DNA of 64,000 nt from Marimonas arenosa (GCF_030848945.1 NZ_JANHAX010000004.1:216001-280000); one strand, 5' to 3'; positions 9,096 to 18,202 are shown, numbered from the stretch's first letter. Numbers and translations are program-made. The notes: generated by a model from the letters alone, not told the origin.

Positions 9096-9599
9096 TTATC
9101 GTGTATCATCCGGACCGTGCCGCACGATGTTGAATCCCTCACCGGTGGACGGGACCACGAAGTGTTCGGAAAGTTGCCGGAACTGCTCATCCGTTACGAC
9201 AAATGGATGTTCGCCGCCCGCATTCCGGGCTCGGAGCCGGGCGATGCATACCTCGTCCGGGACATCCAGGTAATGCAGCCGATGAGCGACATTCGCCGCC
9301 TGGATTATTCCGCGCATCCATGTTCGGCTGGCCAGCGTATTCGCGGGGAAATCCAAAACGACCGAGACCCCTGACTTCAGCAAAGACGCTACATGCGGCC
9401 CCATGGTATTCCGCAACTTGGCAGCGCAACGCGCATAGTCTGAAATCGACGACATCTCATCGGAAAAAAGCGCTGACAGCCAATCATCTTCGGCAATGAC
9501 GACCGTTCCCGGCGATTGCCCAAGCTTGCGGGTCAGCGTCGATTTGCCAGAGGCGACCTTGCCGCACACGAGGTGCAGCGTTGGCGATGATCGAGACAT
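9096..9599 (-). CDS. Small P-loop ATPase/kinase (AAA_33, zeta-toxin-like fold)
   Basis: A 167-residue protein with an N-terminal Walker A (GKVASGKST), an AEDDW acidic segment, a hydrophobic strand VSVVLDFPAN, and a C-terminal LRARNAGG segment resembling the lid arginines of small-molecule kinases. This is the AAA_33/chloramphenicol-phosphotransferase-like group, whose members phosphorylate small molecules, nucleotides or tRNA; the substrate cannot be read here. The start at 9599 has AAAGG about 9 bp upstream and places Walker A within the first 20 residues. It is divergent from the phosphatase-family gene and monocistronic. It is not a toxin-antitoxin pair, as no antitoxin-sized gene adjoins it. 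Confidence 0.75.
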   Translation of the reverse strand: MSRSSPTLHLVCGKVASGKSTLTRKLGQSPGTVVIAEDDWLSALFSDEMSSISDYARCAAKLRNTMGPHVASLLKSGVSVVLDFPANTLASRTWMRGIIQAANVAHRLHYLDVPDEVCIARLRARNAGGEHPFVVTDEQFRQLSEHFVVPSTGEGFNIVRHGPDDTR

Positions 9600-9887
9600 G
9601 AAAGATACCTTTCTAGGTGCTTGGCGCACATCAGACATTCAGGAAGCATACATCCGGCCCGACCGTCAGGCCGGGAAGGTAATTCGGATTCTGTAGCGGC
9701 GGCTCTGAACCTGAACAACGGTATTCATGAGCGTTTGATGACACGCTTGGGTTCGGGAGTCTATGTCTGCGATGGGCTCGGACCGGGCAATGACCAGCAG
9801 ACCGTTTGCGTGGCAGTTTCTTCGCCAATTGCCACTCTGGCGCACGCCGCCGGGATGTTGTTCAATCACGAAAAGACGGAGGGTGCG

Positions 9888-10724
9888 TTGGATCGAAAAT
9901 TTCTGCTGATCATTCTCGACGGGGTGCCGCTGGGGAATTTCAGGCGGCTGTTCGGTAACCTGGAAGGCTGGGTCGACAGCGGTGAGGCGCAGCGTTGGGT
10001 GCATCGCGCGGTGCTGCCGTCGATCTCGGCCAGTTGCTATGCTTCGATGCACACCGGCGTCAGCCCGCAGGTGCATGGCTGCACCGGCAACGGCAACGTG
10101 TTTCGCGTGGCGCAGCCGGACGTGTTTGCCCAGGTGCGCAAGGCCGGTGGCGTGACCGGGGCGGTGGCGCATTCCTTCTGGTCCGAGTTTTTCAACCGGG
10201 CGCCGTTCGATCTTGTGCGCGACATCGAATATGACGAGCCCGACAGCGATACGATCAATCACGGCCGGTTCCACACCATGACGGGATACGGTTTGATCAA
10301 CCAGATGACGCCGTCGGACGTGGACCTGTTTGCGACGCTGACCATGCTGTGCCAGAGATATGGGCTGAACTACGGCATGCTGCACACCTGCACGCTCGAC
10401 AGCATGGGGCATCGGTTCTTTCATGAGTGTCAGGAGATGGACCACGCCTGCGCGGTGATGGACGAGATGCTGGCGCCGTTCATCCCGAAATGGCGGGCGA
10501 TGGGCTATGAGGTGATCGTGACGGCCGATCACGGCCAGGATGAGCGCGGGCATCACGGCGGCCGCAGCGACCTGCAGCAGTTGACTGCGATGTATTATTT
10601 CGGGCCGGCGCAGGGGCCGGAGCGAGATGCGGAGATCGACCAGTTGCAGCTGGCGCCAACGATCCTGTCGCGGCTGGGGGCGGAGATCGCAGGCTCCATG
10701 ACGGGCGCGGTGTTCTTGACGTGA
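9888..10724 (+). CDS. Alkaline-phosphatase-superfamily phosphodiesterase/nucleotide pyrophosphatase-like protein
   Basis: A 278-residue protein with the metal-binding pattern of the alkaline phosphatase superfamily: an Asp at the end of the first strand (LLIILDGVP), a Ser/Thr nucleophile region (SASCYASMHTG), LDSMGHRFF, and the C-terminal ADHGQDERGHHGG. No signal peptide is evident, so it is probably cytoplasmic. The best start is TTG at 9888, five bases after GGAGG; an ATG at 9855 has no ribosome-binding site and residues further upstream are not protein-like. Relatives hydrolyse phosphodiesters, phosphonates or nucleotides. Its end faces the proline-racemase-family gene across a 276-bp region containing a large hairpin. 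Confidence 0.8.
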   Translation: MDRKFLLIILDGVPLGNFRRLFGNLEGWVDSGEAQRWVHRAVLPSISASCYASMHTGVSPQVHGCTGNGNVFRVAQPDVFAQVRKAGGVTGAVAHSFWSEFFNRAPFDLVRDIEYDEPDSDTINHGRFHTMTGYGLINQMTPSDVDLFATLTMLCQRYGLNYGMLHTCTLDSMGHRFFHECQEMDHACAVMDEMLAPFIPKWRAMGYEVIVTADHGQDERGHHGGRSDLQQLTAMYYFGPAQGPERDAEIDQLQLAPTILSRLGAEIAGSMTGAVFLT

Positions 10725-10816
10725 CGGCCGTCCCCGGGGCACGCCGCCCACCCCGTCGCGCCCCGGGGCTTGATGCGCATGCCGGGCCGACGCGCGGGCG
10801 GTGCGGTCACGACAGT

Positions 10817-10891
10817 GAGTATTTGCGCCAAGAAAGAGACAGAGCCGGGTTCATGACCGGCACTTGGTGCTCTTTCTTGGCCAGAATACTC
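10817..10891. repeat. Large imperfect inverted repeat between convergent genes
   Basis: Arms 10817-10838 and 10870-10891 match at about 18 of 22 positions (GAGTATT...CCAAGAAAGAG against its complement). The 31-bp loop contains a second stem GCCGG/CCGGC around GTTCATGA. It lies between two converging genes (stops at 10724 and 11001) and may serve as a bidirectional terminator or be one copy of a dispersed intergenic repeat. There is no adjacent T-run, so a simple intrinsic terminator is not assured. Confidence 0.6.
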
Positions 10892-11000
10892 ATATTGGAA
10901 CCGCCGCGGTGGATCAGCGGAGTCCTGGCAAGACAGGGCCATGCCCAAGACCGACGCGCGTGGCGCGAAAGCGGGACGCAAGGAAATACGGGAGCGTCCC

Positions 11001-12056
11001 TTATCCCCAGAGATCGGACAAGGTGAAGCCGCCGCCGAAGGGATCGGTGGGGTCGATCATGTAATTGGCCATGCCGGTGATCCAGGCCTGTCCCGACAGA
11101 GAGGGCACGATCGCGGGGTAGGGGCCGATCCGGGTTTCGCGCAGGATGCGGCCGGTGAAGGTGGTGCCCATCGGACCTTCGTTGACATAGTCCGCGCCGG
11201 GGGCGAGCAAGCCGCGGGCGTGCAGGCAGGCCATCTTGGCGCAGGTGCCGGTGCCGCAGGGGGAGCGGTCGAGCACCCCAGTGAGCGCGTGCGGTTTTTC
11301 GGGGTTGAAGGCACCGGACGAGACGGTGACCGCGGATTTGCCGTGGGCCTGAGGCAATGTGGCCGGGCCGGTCAGTTGCGAGATCGTGGGGCCGGTGATG
11401 CCGGGCTGGTCGGGGTGGCTGACCGGCAGCTGTTCGGCCGCGGCGTGGCGCAGCGCTTCGGACACCCGGACCATGTCGGCACCGGTGTCGGGCGCGATCT
11501 CGAGCCCGAACTGGGCGGCCTCGGCAATCACGTAGAACATGCCGCCCCAGGCAATGTCGACCCGGGCGGTGCCGAGCCCCGGCACTTCGAGCTCGGCGTC
11601 GAGATGGACGGCGAAACCGGGGACGTTTTCGATCGTGACGCGGGTGACCTTGCCGTCCGCGCAGTCGGCGCGCACCCGGACCAGGCCCGCGGGGGCTTCG
11701 AGAGTTAGTTCGGTGACCGGTTCGACCATCGGCAGGAGGCCGGTTTCCAGCAGCACGGTGACGGTGCAGATCGTATTGGAGCCCGACATCGGCGGATACT
11801 CGGTCTGCTCCATGATGATGAAACCGGCGTCGGCGGCGGGGTCGCACGGTGGCACGATGGCATTGCAGCACAGCGCCGGATAGCCGCGCGGCTCGCGCAG
11901 CATGACGAGGCGGATGTCGTCGCGGTGCTCTTCCAGCCAGCGCATCTTGTCATAGACGGAGGCACCGGGGATATGTGGCAGGCCGGCGGTGATGACGCGC
12001 CCGGGCTCGCCTTCGGCATGGGCGTCGACGGCGGTGATGACGGAAGAAATACGCAT
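11001..12056 (-). CDS. Proline racemase family protein (4-hydroxyproline epimerase or trans-3-hydroxyproline dehydratase type)
   Basis: A 351-residue protein starting MRISSVITAVDAHAEGEP; the frame stays open further upstream but those residues are not family-like. Proline racemases use two facing residues as acid/base. Here the first position is Ser (MSGSNT, Ser91) and the second Cys (DRSPCGTG, Cys267). The Ser/Cys combination is known in the family for hydroxyproline epimerases and 3-hydroxyproline dehydratases rather than classical Cys/Cys racemases, so catabolism of hydroxyproline is likely. No other hydroxyproline genes (oxidase, deaminase, aldehyde dehydrogenase) adjoin it, so the exact reaction is open. 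Cytoplasmic, probably monocistronic. Confidence 0.85.
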   Translation of the reverse strand: MRISSVITAVDAHAEGEPGRVITAGLPHIPGASVYDKMRWLEEHRDDIRLVMLREPRGYPALCCNAIVPPCDPAADAGFIIMEQTEYPPMSGSNTICTVTVLLETGLLPMVEPVTELTLEAPAGLVRVRADCADGKVTRVTIENVPGFAVHLDAELEVPGLGTARVDIAWGGMFYVIAEAAQFGLEIAPDTGADMVRVSEALRHAAAEQLPVSHPDQPGITGPTISQLTGPATLPQAHGKSAVTVSSGAFNPEKPHALTGVLDRSPCGTGTCAKMACLHARGLLAPGADYVNEGPMGTTFTGRILRETRIGPYPAIVPSLSGQAWITGMANYMIDPTDPFGGGFTLSDLWG

Positions 12057-12190
12057 GTGGGACCTCGGGGCGTCTTCGGATGTCGCGCGCCACGCCGGGT
12101 GTCTCGCGCGCTGCGAGCCCGAGTGGCAAGACCTGTCTAGCGCAGCGCGTCTGCAAGGTGCAATCCGGCCCCGGGTCTTGCTTATGGGGG

Positions 12191-12868
12191 TCAGCCGCGC
12201 AGAGCCGCCCGGCGACTGCGGGACAGGGTCAGGCGCAGTGCCAGGGCGATTACCCAGAGGCTGAGGAACAGCCAAAGGATGCCCCATACGATGGTAAGCC
12301 CGCCGAACTCTTCGGCCATCAGGCGCGCGTCCGAGCGTTGGTCAGCGCGTTCCAGCGTGTCGGAGAAGATGTCGAGCGGGACATAGATCATCGACGTTAG
12401 CCCGATCAGCCGCAGCAGCAGGTCGCAGGCGGCATGGCCGAGCCAGCTGGCAGTGATGAGCAGTACCGTTCCCGAGGTGACGGTGAAGGCCAGGGCGAAG
12501 CCGTCGCGGATGTAGAACGCGGCCACCAGCAATAGCAGCCCGCCGAGACCCGCCGTCACCCAGCGGTCGGCGCGGCTGCTCAGGGCGGTGAGAAAGATCG
12601 CCAGCCCGATCAGCAGCGAACCGAGATAGCCGGAGCTGAGGATCAGGAACCGGTTGCCGCCGCGCGACAGCACCATGCCGCCCTGGTGTGGCGTCAATGT
12701 CAGTGCCTCGGGCGAGCCGCCGGTGAGAAGAGCGGTCAAAAGATGCGAGAATTCGTGGAAGAACACGACCAGCATCTTGAGCGGCAACAGCATAGGTGTC
12801 GACCACAGCGCAATCACCGCGGCGGTCAGGAGCAACAGCGGCCAGATTTGGCGCAGCCCGGAGATCAT
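12191..12868 (-). CDS. M50-family-like integral membrane zinc metalloprotease
   Basis: A 225-residue membrane protein with about five or six hydrophobic helices. The first long helix ends in the zinc motif HEFSH (HExxH) followed by LLTALLTGG, as in compact SpoIVFB/M50B-like intramembrane proteases. The second metal-ligand motif typical of site-2 proteases (NPxPxxxLDG) is not clear, so it could be an M50-like relative of altered activity. Its start codon overlaps the stop of the upstream AraC-family gene by 4 bp (ATGA), so the two are translationally coupled and probably share a function, such as a stress or envelope response; the target is unknown. Confidence 0.8.
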   Translation of the reverse strand: MISGLRQIWPLLLLTAAVIALWSTPMLLPLKMLVVFFHEFSHLLTALLTGGSPEALTLTPHQGGMVLSRGGNRFLILSSGYLGSLLIGLAIFLTALSSRADRWVTAGLGGLLLLVAAFYIRDGFALAFTVTSGTVLLITASWLGHAACDLLLRLIGLTSMIYVPLDIFSDTLERADQRSDARLMAEEFGGLTIVWGILWLFLSLWVIALALRLTLSRSRRAALRG

Positions 12869-13857
12869 GACAGCCTGGCGCGGGCTTCGCCGGGGGTCAT
12901 GCCGGTCCAGCTTTGAAATGCGCGGTAGAAGGAGTTCGGGTCGCGGTAGGCCAGCAGGTAGGCGATTTCCTGCACGCTTTTGTCGGCCTGCCCGAGATAG
13001 TGCATCGACAGATCGGATCGGGTGCGCTCCAGCACCGCCTGGTAACTTTCACCTTCGTCCCGGAGGCGGCGCTGCAGCGAGCGGCGCGACATCGCGAGGC
13101 GGGTGCAGACCGTATCGATGCCGCAGTTGCCGGCCGGCAGGATATCGACGAGCACGCGGCGCACGCGTGCCGTCACCCGGGCGGCGGATTGGCGTTCATC
13201 AAGCTGCCGCCGGAGGCCGGCGGTGATCTGCCGGTACTGTGCGTCGTTGGCGAAGAGCATAGGGCGGCGCGCGTCCTCGGGCCGGAGGCGGATTTCGGCG
13301 ACCGAGGCAGGCTGCGGAGCGGTGCCGAAGAAATCGATCAGTGCCTCGTCCAGCCGAGGGCCCGTCGGGGCGCCGACGGACAGCGGCACGATGGCGCCGC
13401 CGGTGAAGTTGCGACAGAGTTCGAGGAAGAACACCAGTTCGAACAGGGCAAATTGCGGCGAGGCGGTGATACCGGGCGGCGGCGACCAGCGCAGGGTGAG
13501 GCCGTCTGGCTCACGCGTGGCGGTCAGGGCGATGGGGGCGACAAGGGGCTTGAACAGGGCCAGGCGGGCGAATCCGGTTTCGACATCGGGACTGGCGGCA
13601 AAGCCCTGAATAGCCGGGATCATCGGGCCGCGGGCCATTGCGCGGCCGAGACGCAACGGCAGGTCGGGACGTTTGGCTTCGGCTTCGGCGGCCCGCCAGA
13701 CCGCGAAGAACTGATCTGCGGTGACAGTCTGCCGGTCGTGTTCGAGCAGGTCGGCCGGCAACCTGGCGCGGCGCAGGACCCGCGCCAGGTCGAGCCCGAG
13801 CGCGCGCGTGGCCTGGGTGATCTGGGGGCCGAGCGGATAGGTTTCGGAACTGCGCAT
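12865..13857 (-). CDS. AraC-family transcriptional regulator (OruR/arabinose-binding-domain type)
   Basis: A 330-residue protein. An N-terminal domain of about 200 residues resembles the AraC-binding-like domain of OruR-type regulators. The C-terminal 100 residues form the double helix-turn-helix: [19 protein letters not shown] for the first HTH and [20 protein letters not shown], with TGMTPGEAR at the end, the AraC signature. I use the ATG at 13857 (AGGA about 9 bp upstream) because residues further upstream are not family-like. It shares a 4-bp overlap with the M50-like protease gene downstream. The proline-racemase gene lies just beyond on the same strand and could be a regulatory target, though that is speculation. 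Confidence 0.9.
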   Translation of the reverse strand: MRSSETYPLGPQITQATRALGLDLARVLRRARLPADLLEHDRQTVTADQFFAVWRAAEAEAKRPDLPLRLGRAMARGPMIPAIQGFAASPDVETGFARLALFKPLVAPIALTATREPDGLTLRWSPPPGITASPQFALFELVFFLELCRNFTGGAIVPLSVGAPTGPRLDEALIDFFGTAPQPASVAEIRLRPEDARRPMLFANDAQYRQITAGLRRQLDERQSAARVTARVRRVLVDILPAGNCGIDTVCTRLAMSRRSLQRRLRDEGESYQAVLERTRSDLSMHYLGQADKSVQEIAYLLAYRDPNSFYRAFQSWTGMTPGEARARLS

Positions 13858-14070
13858 CTGGTCCTGTCGCCAGTTTCGGGTTCGCCCCGGCCGCAGGGTC
13901 GTTGCGGTCGGCAGCCGGATGGCGCGATCGCACCGCGCGCAGCCGCGTGGCAGAGGGAATCTGGCACTGAATGCATGCGATTTGGCGTGAATTGCAAGTT
14001 TCAATTGTCACGATCCGGGCTAGATATCTCTAAGGGAAGCCGGGAAACGCGTCGAAAGAAAGGCGGGCTT

Positions 14071-14532
14071 ATGCAGATTTTGGTCGATGGGGTGGCGCAT
14101 GAGGTGGATGTCGAGGACGACATGCCGCTTCTGTGGGTGCTGCGGGATGAGCTGAGCATCCAGGGTGTCAAATACGGCTGCGGCATCGCGCAGTGCGGTG
14201 CCTGCACCGTTCATATCGACGGCGAGGCGGTGAAGTCCTGCCAGGTCGCGGCAGCCGACGTCTGGGGCGAGGTCACGACGATCGAGGGCCTCGGTCAGCC
14301 GGATGCGTTGCATGCGGTGCAGGAGGCGTGGATCGCACATCAGGTGGCGCAGTGCGGCTATTGCCAGAGCGGGCAGATCATGCTGGCCGCGGCCCTGCTG
14401 GCAGAAACGCCGGATCCGACGGAGGCGGAAATCGACGAGGCGATGGGCGCGAACCTGTGCCGCTGCGGCACCTATCCGCGTATCCGCGCGGCGGTGAAGA
14501 CGGCCGCGGTCAAGCTGAAGGAGGCGTCGTAA
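14071..14532 (+). CDS. iorA: (2Fe-2S)-binding subunit of a molybdenum hydroxylase (isoquinoline 1-oxidoreductase alpha type)
   Basis: A 153-residue electron-transfer subunit with two [2Fe-2S] motifs: a plant-ferredoxin-like set (Cys37, Cys42, Cys45, Cys57) and a C-terminal four-helix set (QCGYCQSG and LCRCGTY). This is the small subunit of xanthine-oxidase-family enzymes. The ATG at 14071 directly follows AAAGGCGGGC; the frame is open far upstream, but only because it is antisense to the AraC gene. Its TAA shares one base with the ATG of the large subunit. It would pass electrons from the molybdenum site to an acceptor, probably in the periplasm if co-exported with its partner. Confidence 0.92.
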   Translation: MQILVDGVAHEVDVEDDMPLLWVLRDELSIQGVKYGCGIAQCGACTVHIDGEAVKSCQVAAADVWGEVTTIEGLGQPDALHAVQEAWIAHQVAQCGYCQSGQIMLAAALLAETPDPTEAEIDEAMGANLCRCGTYPRIRAAVKTAAVKLKEAS

Positions 14533-16772
14533 TGGGCAAGGTCGGCAAGATTGCGCGGCGGGCATTCCTGATCGGGTCGGCGGCGGTGGCCGGCGGCGTG
14601 GCCTTCGGCGTCTGGCGGGTCAAGACACCTTGGCCCAACCCGTTGGAACAGGGCCTGGCCGAGGGCGCGGCGACGTTCAACCCCTGGGTCCTGATCGATG
14701 CCGAGAAGGTCACGCTGATCACGCCGCATGCCGACAAGGGGCAGGGCGTGGCGCATGTTCAGGCGGCTCTGATCGCCGAGGAGATGGATATCGAGTTTGG
14801 CCAGTTCGAGATCAGTTTCGGACAGCCCGACAAGGCCTACTGGAACCGGGCGCTGGCCGCGGAAGGCGCGCCGTTCCTGGCGACGGACGAGGGTTTCACG
14901 GCGCAAACCGCGCGCGGCGCAATCGGCGGGCTGATAAAGCTGATCGGGTTGCAGATCACCGGCGGTTCGAGCGCGGTGCCGGACAGCTATGTCAAGCTGC
15001 GCGAGGCGGGCGCGATGGCGCGTGAGACCGTTAAGAAAGCCGCTTCCGAGAAGACCGGCTTGCCGGTTGCGGAGTTGAAGACCGCGCAGGGTGCGGTGCA
15101 CCTGCCCGACGGCTCGACGCTGAGCTATACCGAGCTTGCGGGGATCGCCGCGGAGATCGCGCCGGTGACGGATGTCCGCCTGCGTGACAGATCGGACTGG
15201 AGGCTGCTGGGCAAACCGATGCAGCGGCTCGACATCGTGGCAAAATCAACCGGCACGCAGCGCTATGGCATCGACATCGATCTGCCCGGCATGGTGCACG
15301 CGGCCGTTCGGGTGAACCCGCGGCAGGGTGGGGCGCTGAACCGCTATGACGCCAGTGCCGCCGAGGGCATGCGCGGGGTTCAGAAGATCATCGAGGTGAC
15401 GGGGGGTGTGGCCGCGGTCGCCGACAACACCTGGCGCGCTTTCCAGGCGGTCGAAGCCATCGACTGCGATTGGGGGCCCGCGCCTTACCCGGCGGAGCAG
15501 GAAGCTCATTGGGCGGCAGTGGCGGCCTCGTTCACCGAAGAGCGGCTCGACAGCACGTGGCGAGACGAGGGCGATGCGGGCGTGGCCACGGCGGACGGTA
15601 CGGTGGAGGCGGAATATCGCGCGCCTTACCTGGCACATGCGCCGCTGGAGCCGTTGAATGCCACCGTGCGGGTGACGGAGACGGCGGTCGAGGTCTGGGC
15701 CGGGCAGCAGATTCCGCGACAACTGCAGGTGCTGGTGGCGGCGATCACCGGCCATGACGCCGATCAGGTGATCTTTCACAACCAGTTCATGGGCGGCAGT
15801 TTCGGGCACCGGCTGGAGTTCGAGCACGTCAAGCTGGCGGCCGAGATCGCCAACCAGATGCGGGGTGTGGCGGTGAAGTTGACGTATAGCCGCGAGGAAG
15901 ATTTCGCCCATGACTTTCCGCGCCAGATCGGCATGGCGCGCGCCCGTGGCGCGGTGACGGGCGGTAAGGTCGAGGCGATCGACCTGCAGGTGGCAATGCC
16001 CTCGGTGACGGCGTCGCAGATGGGGCGGGCCGGACTGCCCGGCGGCGGGGCCGACAGCCAGATCGCGGCAGGGGTCTGGAACAACCCTTACGCGCTGCCG
16101 CATTTCCGGATGCGGGCGTATCGCGTGCCGGAACTGGCACCGGTGTCGAGTTGGCGTTCCGTCGGGGCGTCGGCAGGCGGGTTCTTTTTCGACTGCTTCC
16201 TCGACGAGTTGATCCATGTCGCCGGCGCCGATCCGATGGCGGAGCGGATCAGACTGATGGCGCATGACCCCAGCCGCAAGGTACTGGAGGCGGTGGCGGA
16301 GATGAGCGGCTGGGACGGCCCGCGCCCCGCCGCGGGCAAGGGCCGCGGCGTGGCCTTCGTGGAAAGCTTCGGGGTGCCCTGCGCCGAGGTGGTCGAGGTG
16401 AGCGTGGTGGACGGTGCGATCCGGATCGACAAGGTTTGGGTGGCGGCGGATGTGGGCGTGGTCCTCGACCCGGTGAATTTCGAGAACCTGGTTCAGGGCG
16501 GCGTGGTTTTCGGTCTTGCGCATGCGATGAATTGCGAGATCACTTACGCCGACGGAATGGCCGAGCAGAGTAACTACGACAGCTACGAGGGGATGCGGAT
16601 CGGGCAATGCCCCGAGATCTTCGTGCGCGGGCTGGAGAACGGCGCGAAGATCCGCGGTATCGGCGAGCCGCCGGTGCCGCCGGCTGCCCCGGCGCTGGCC
16701 AACGCGATCTTCGCTGCCACGGGGAAGCGGCTCAGAGAGATGCCTTTCTCGAAATTCGTCGATTTCGCTTAG
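14532..16772 (+). CDS. iorB: Molybdopterin-binding subunit of a molybdenum hydroxylase (isoquinoline 1-oxidoreductase beta type)
   Basis: A 746-residue catalytic subunit of the IorB type, which has two aldehyde-oxidase/xanthine-dehydrogenase-like halves and no FAD domain. The N-terminus (ARRAFLIGSAAVAGG) looks like a twin-arginine signal, so the heterodimer is probably exported. Cofactor-contacting segments such as GSFGHR and the C-terminal RGIGEPPVPP are present. IorAB enzymes hydroxylate N-heterocycles or oxidise aldehydes with electrons going to a cytochrome. The gene overlaps iorA by 1 bp. No XdhC/CoxI-type maturation factor adjoins, so maturation must be served in trans. The substrate is unknown; the iorB name denotes the family, not proven activity on isoquinoline. 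Confidence 0.92.
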   Translation: MGKVGKIARRAFLIGSAAVAGGVAFGVWRVKTPWPNPLEQGLAEGAATFNPWVLIDAEKVTLITPHADKGQGVAHVQAALIAEEMDIEFGQFEISFGQPDKAYWNRALAAEGAPFLATDEGFTAQTARGAIGGLIKLIGLQITGGSSAVPDSYVKLREAGAMARETVKKAASEKTGLPVAELKTAQGAVHLPDGSTLSYTELAGIAAEIAPVTDVRLRDRSDWRLLGKPMQRLDIVAKSTGTQRYGIDIDLPGMVHAAVRVNPRQGGALNRYDASAAEGMRGVQKIIEVTGGVAAVADNTWRAFQAVEAIDCDWGPAPYPAEQEAHWAAVAASFTEERLDSTWRDEGDAGVATADGTVEAEYRAPYLAHAPLEPLNATVRVTETAVEVWAGQQIPRQLQVLVAAITGHDADQVIFHNQFMGGSFGHRLEFEHVKLAAEIANQMRGVAVKLTYSREEDFAHDFPRQIGMARARGAVTGGKVEAIDLQVAMPSVTASQMGRAGLPGGGADSQIAAGVWNNPYALPHFRMRAYRVPELAPVSSWRSVGASAGGFFFDCFLDELIHVAGADPMAERIRLMAHDPSRKVLEAVAEMSGWDGPRPAAGKGRGVAFVESFGVPCAEVVEVSVVDGAIRIDKVWVAADVGVVLDPVNFENLVQGGVVFGLAHAMNCEITYADGMAEQSNYDSYEGMRIGQCPEIFVRGLENGAKIRGIGEPPVPPAAPALANAIFAATGKRLREMPFSKFVDFA

Positions 16773-16879
16773 CGCCGCCAGCGGTCATTCGACGGTCGCT
16801 TGCCCAAGGTTCACTTCGAACCCACGATACCGAACTTCCGCGATGCGGCGAATGGCTTTTGCCGCCCGTGTAACCCGCG

Positions 16880-17296
16880 TTATCCGTCTCGTCCTGGTTC
16901 GTTCGGATCGCTGGAGAAAAGCGCGATCTTGTTGCCTTGAGGATCGCGAAGGTAGCCAACATAGAAGTGAGGTCCATAAGAGGCGCGAAAGCCCGGCTGG
17001 CCCTCGTCGGAACCGCCGGCGAAAAGCGCGGCGGCGTGAAGGTCACGAACCTGCTTTTGATTGCGCGCCTCGAACGCGACCATAGAACCGTTGCCAGCCG
17101 AGGCCGGACGTCCATCAAACGTAGGTTTAACGTAGAAGTCAGGCAGAATGGGAGACTGACCCGGTTGTACGGGCAGTGCGTAGCTTAGTCCCGCAGGCCC
17201 CCCCTTCAGTTCGTAACCAAGGGCTGGCAGGAACGCGGAATAAAACCGTTTCGCGCGCGCGATGTCATCCGCACCGACTGTGACGTAGGCAATCAT
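16880..17296 (-). CDS. VOC-family (glyoxalase/bleomycin-resistance-like) protein
   Basis: A 138-residue single-module vicinal-oxygen-chelate protein: IAYVTVGADDIARAKRFYSA at the start, a GNGSMVAFEA strand in the middle, and GPHFYVGYLRDPQGNKIALF at the end, the usual beta-alpha-beta-beta-beta repeats. Members are dioxygenases, isomerases, drug-binding proteins or uncharacterised; the function cannot be assigned. AGGAAG precedes the ATG. It converges on the molybdenum hydroxylase operon and appears monocistronic. Confidence 0.88.
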   Translation of the reverse strand: MIAYVTVGADDIARAKRFYSAFLPALGYELKGGPAGLSYALPVQPGQSPILPDFYVKPTFDGRPASAGNGSMVAFEARNQKQVRDLHAAALFAGGSDEGQPGFRASYGPHFYVGYLRDPQGNKIALFSSDPNEPGRDG

Positions 17297-17561
17297 GCTT
17301 CCTGTTTCTTTCCGGAAGTTTGGTCATTCAAATAGGAGTAGTATATTAATTCAAGCCAAGACAGAATTCGGCTGAACAAATGACGCCTCGTCGATCCCTA
17401 ACGTCGACATTGGCGCAATTGCAGCGAAAGCTCACCTCGTCCCACTTAGCAGACAGTGCGGCGAAGCGCGGCGGAAGTCCGGTTCGGGACCGGGACCGCT
17501 GTGCCGCGGCAACGCTTCGAGCGGGCTTGCTGCCGGCGGTCTCCGGCCCTAGGTTGCCTCC

Positions 17562-17945
17562 ATGATCTATCGTTTGCCGATCCGGGTTTACTATGAGGAT
17601 ACCGACATGGCCGGTATCGTCTATTACGCCAACTACCTGCGCTATATCGAGCGCGGCCGCAGCGAATGGGTGCGCGAGGTCGGGCTGGACCAGAACCGGA
17701 TGAAGGACGAAGACGGCATCGTCTTCGCCGTCCGCAGGGTCGAGGCCGACTACCTGGCGCCGGCGCGGCTGGATGACGAACTGGTGGTCGAGACCTGGGT
17801 GGAAAGCCTCAAGCCGGTGCGCATGGTGATGGGCCAGGAGGTCAAGCGCGGCAGTGAGGTGCTGTTCCGGGCAATGGTGACGGTGATCTGCATGACGCTT
17901 GGGGGCAAACCGGTGCGGCTGCCGAAATGGCAGGAGCCGGGCTAG
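17562..17945 (+). CDS. ybgC: Acyl-CoA thioesterase of the Tol-Pal cluster
   Basis: A 127-residue hot-dog-fold 4-hydroxybenzoyl-CoA-thioesterase-like protein. The signature VYYEDTDMAGIVYYANYLR contains the catalytic Asp near residue 18, and ERGRSEW follows. YbgC hydrolyses acyl-CoA or acyl-ACP thioesters and interacts with phospholipid synthesis enzymes. It stands first in the tol cluster, as is usual, but 257 bp before tolQ, a gap with no other gene, so tolQ probably has an additional promoter. Confidence 0.95.
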   Translation: MIYRLPIRVYYEDTDMAGIVYYANYLRYIERGRSEWVREVGLDQNRMKDEDGIVFAVRRVEADYLAPARLDDELVVETWVESLKPVRMVMGQEVKRGSEVLFRAMVTVICMTLGGKPVRLPKWQEPG

Positions 17946-18202
17946 GGCATCCGGCCAGGCCACCGCGTCACCGGTTTTCGGCGACGGGCGCGAAACGTGT
18001 ACATGCGGTATGCTTCCCGTCTCATGCCTGTCCCGGGGCAACAAGCGAGACGCTCTGGCAAGCGGAAAATCGCTGTTGTGGTGGGCCGGATGGCGCTTCA
18101 CCCCGATTTGAGCCAGATTCCGTTGGTTTTCCCCTTCCGATCGGGTAATTTGCCTGCAAAGAAGGCTGGCAAACGGCTCTCAACGAAAAAACGAGCAGGC
18201 AG

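Noticed and set aside
12913..14070. Plus-strand N-terminal extension of the iorA frame
   Set aside because: The frame is open only because it is antisense to the AraC-family gene; the ferredoxin-like protein starts at 14071 behind its own ribosome-binding site.
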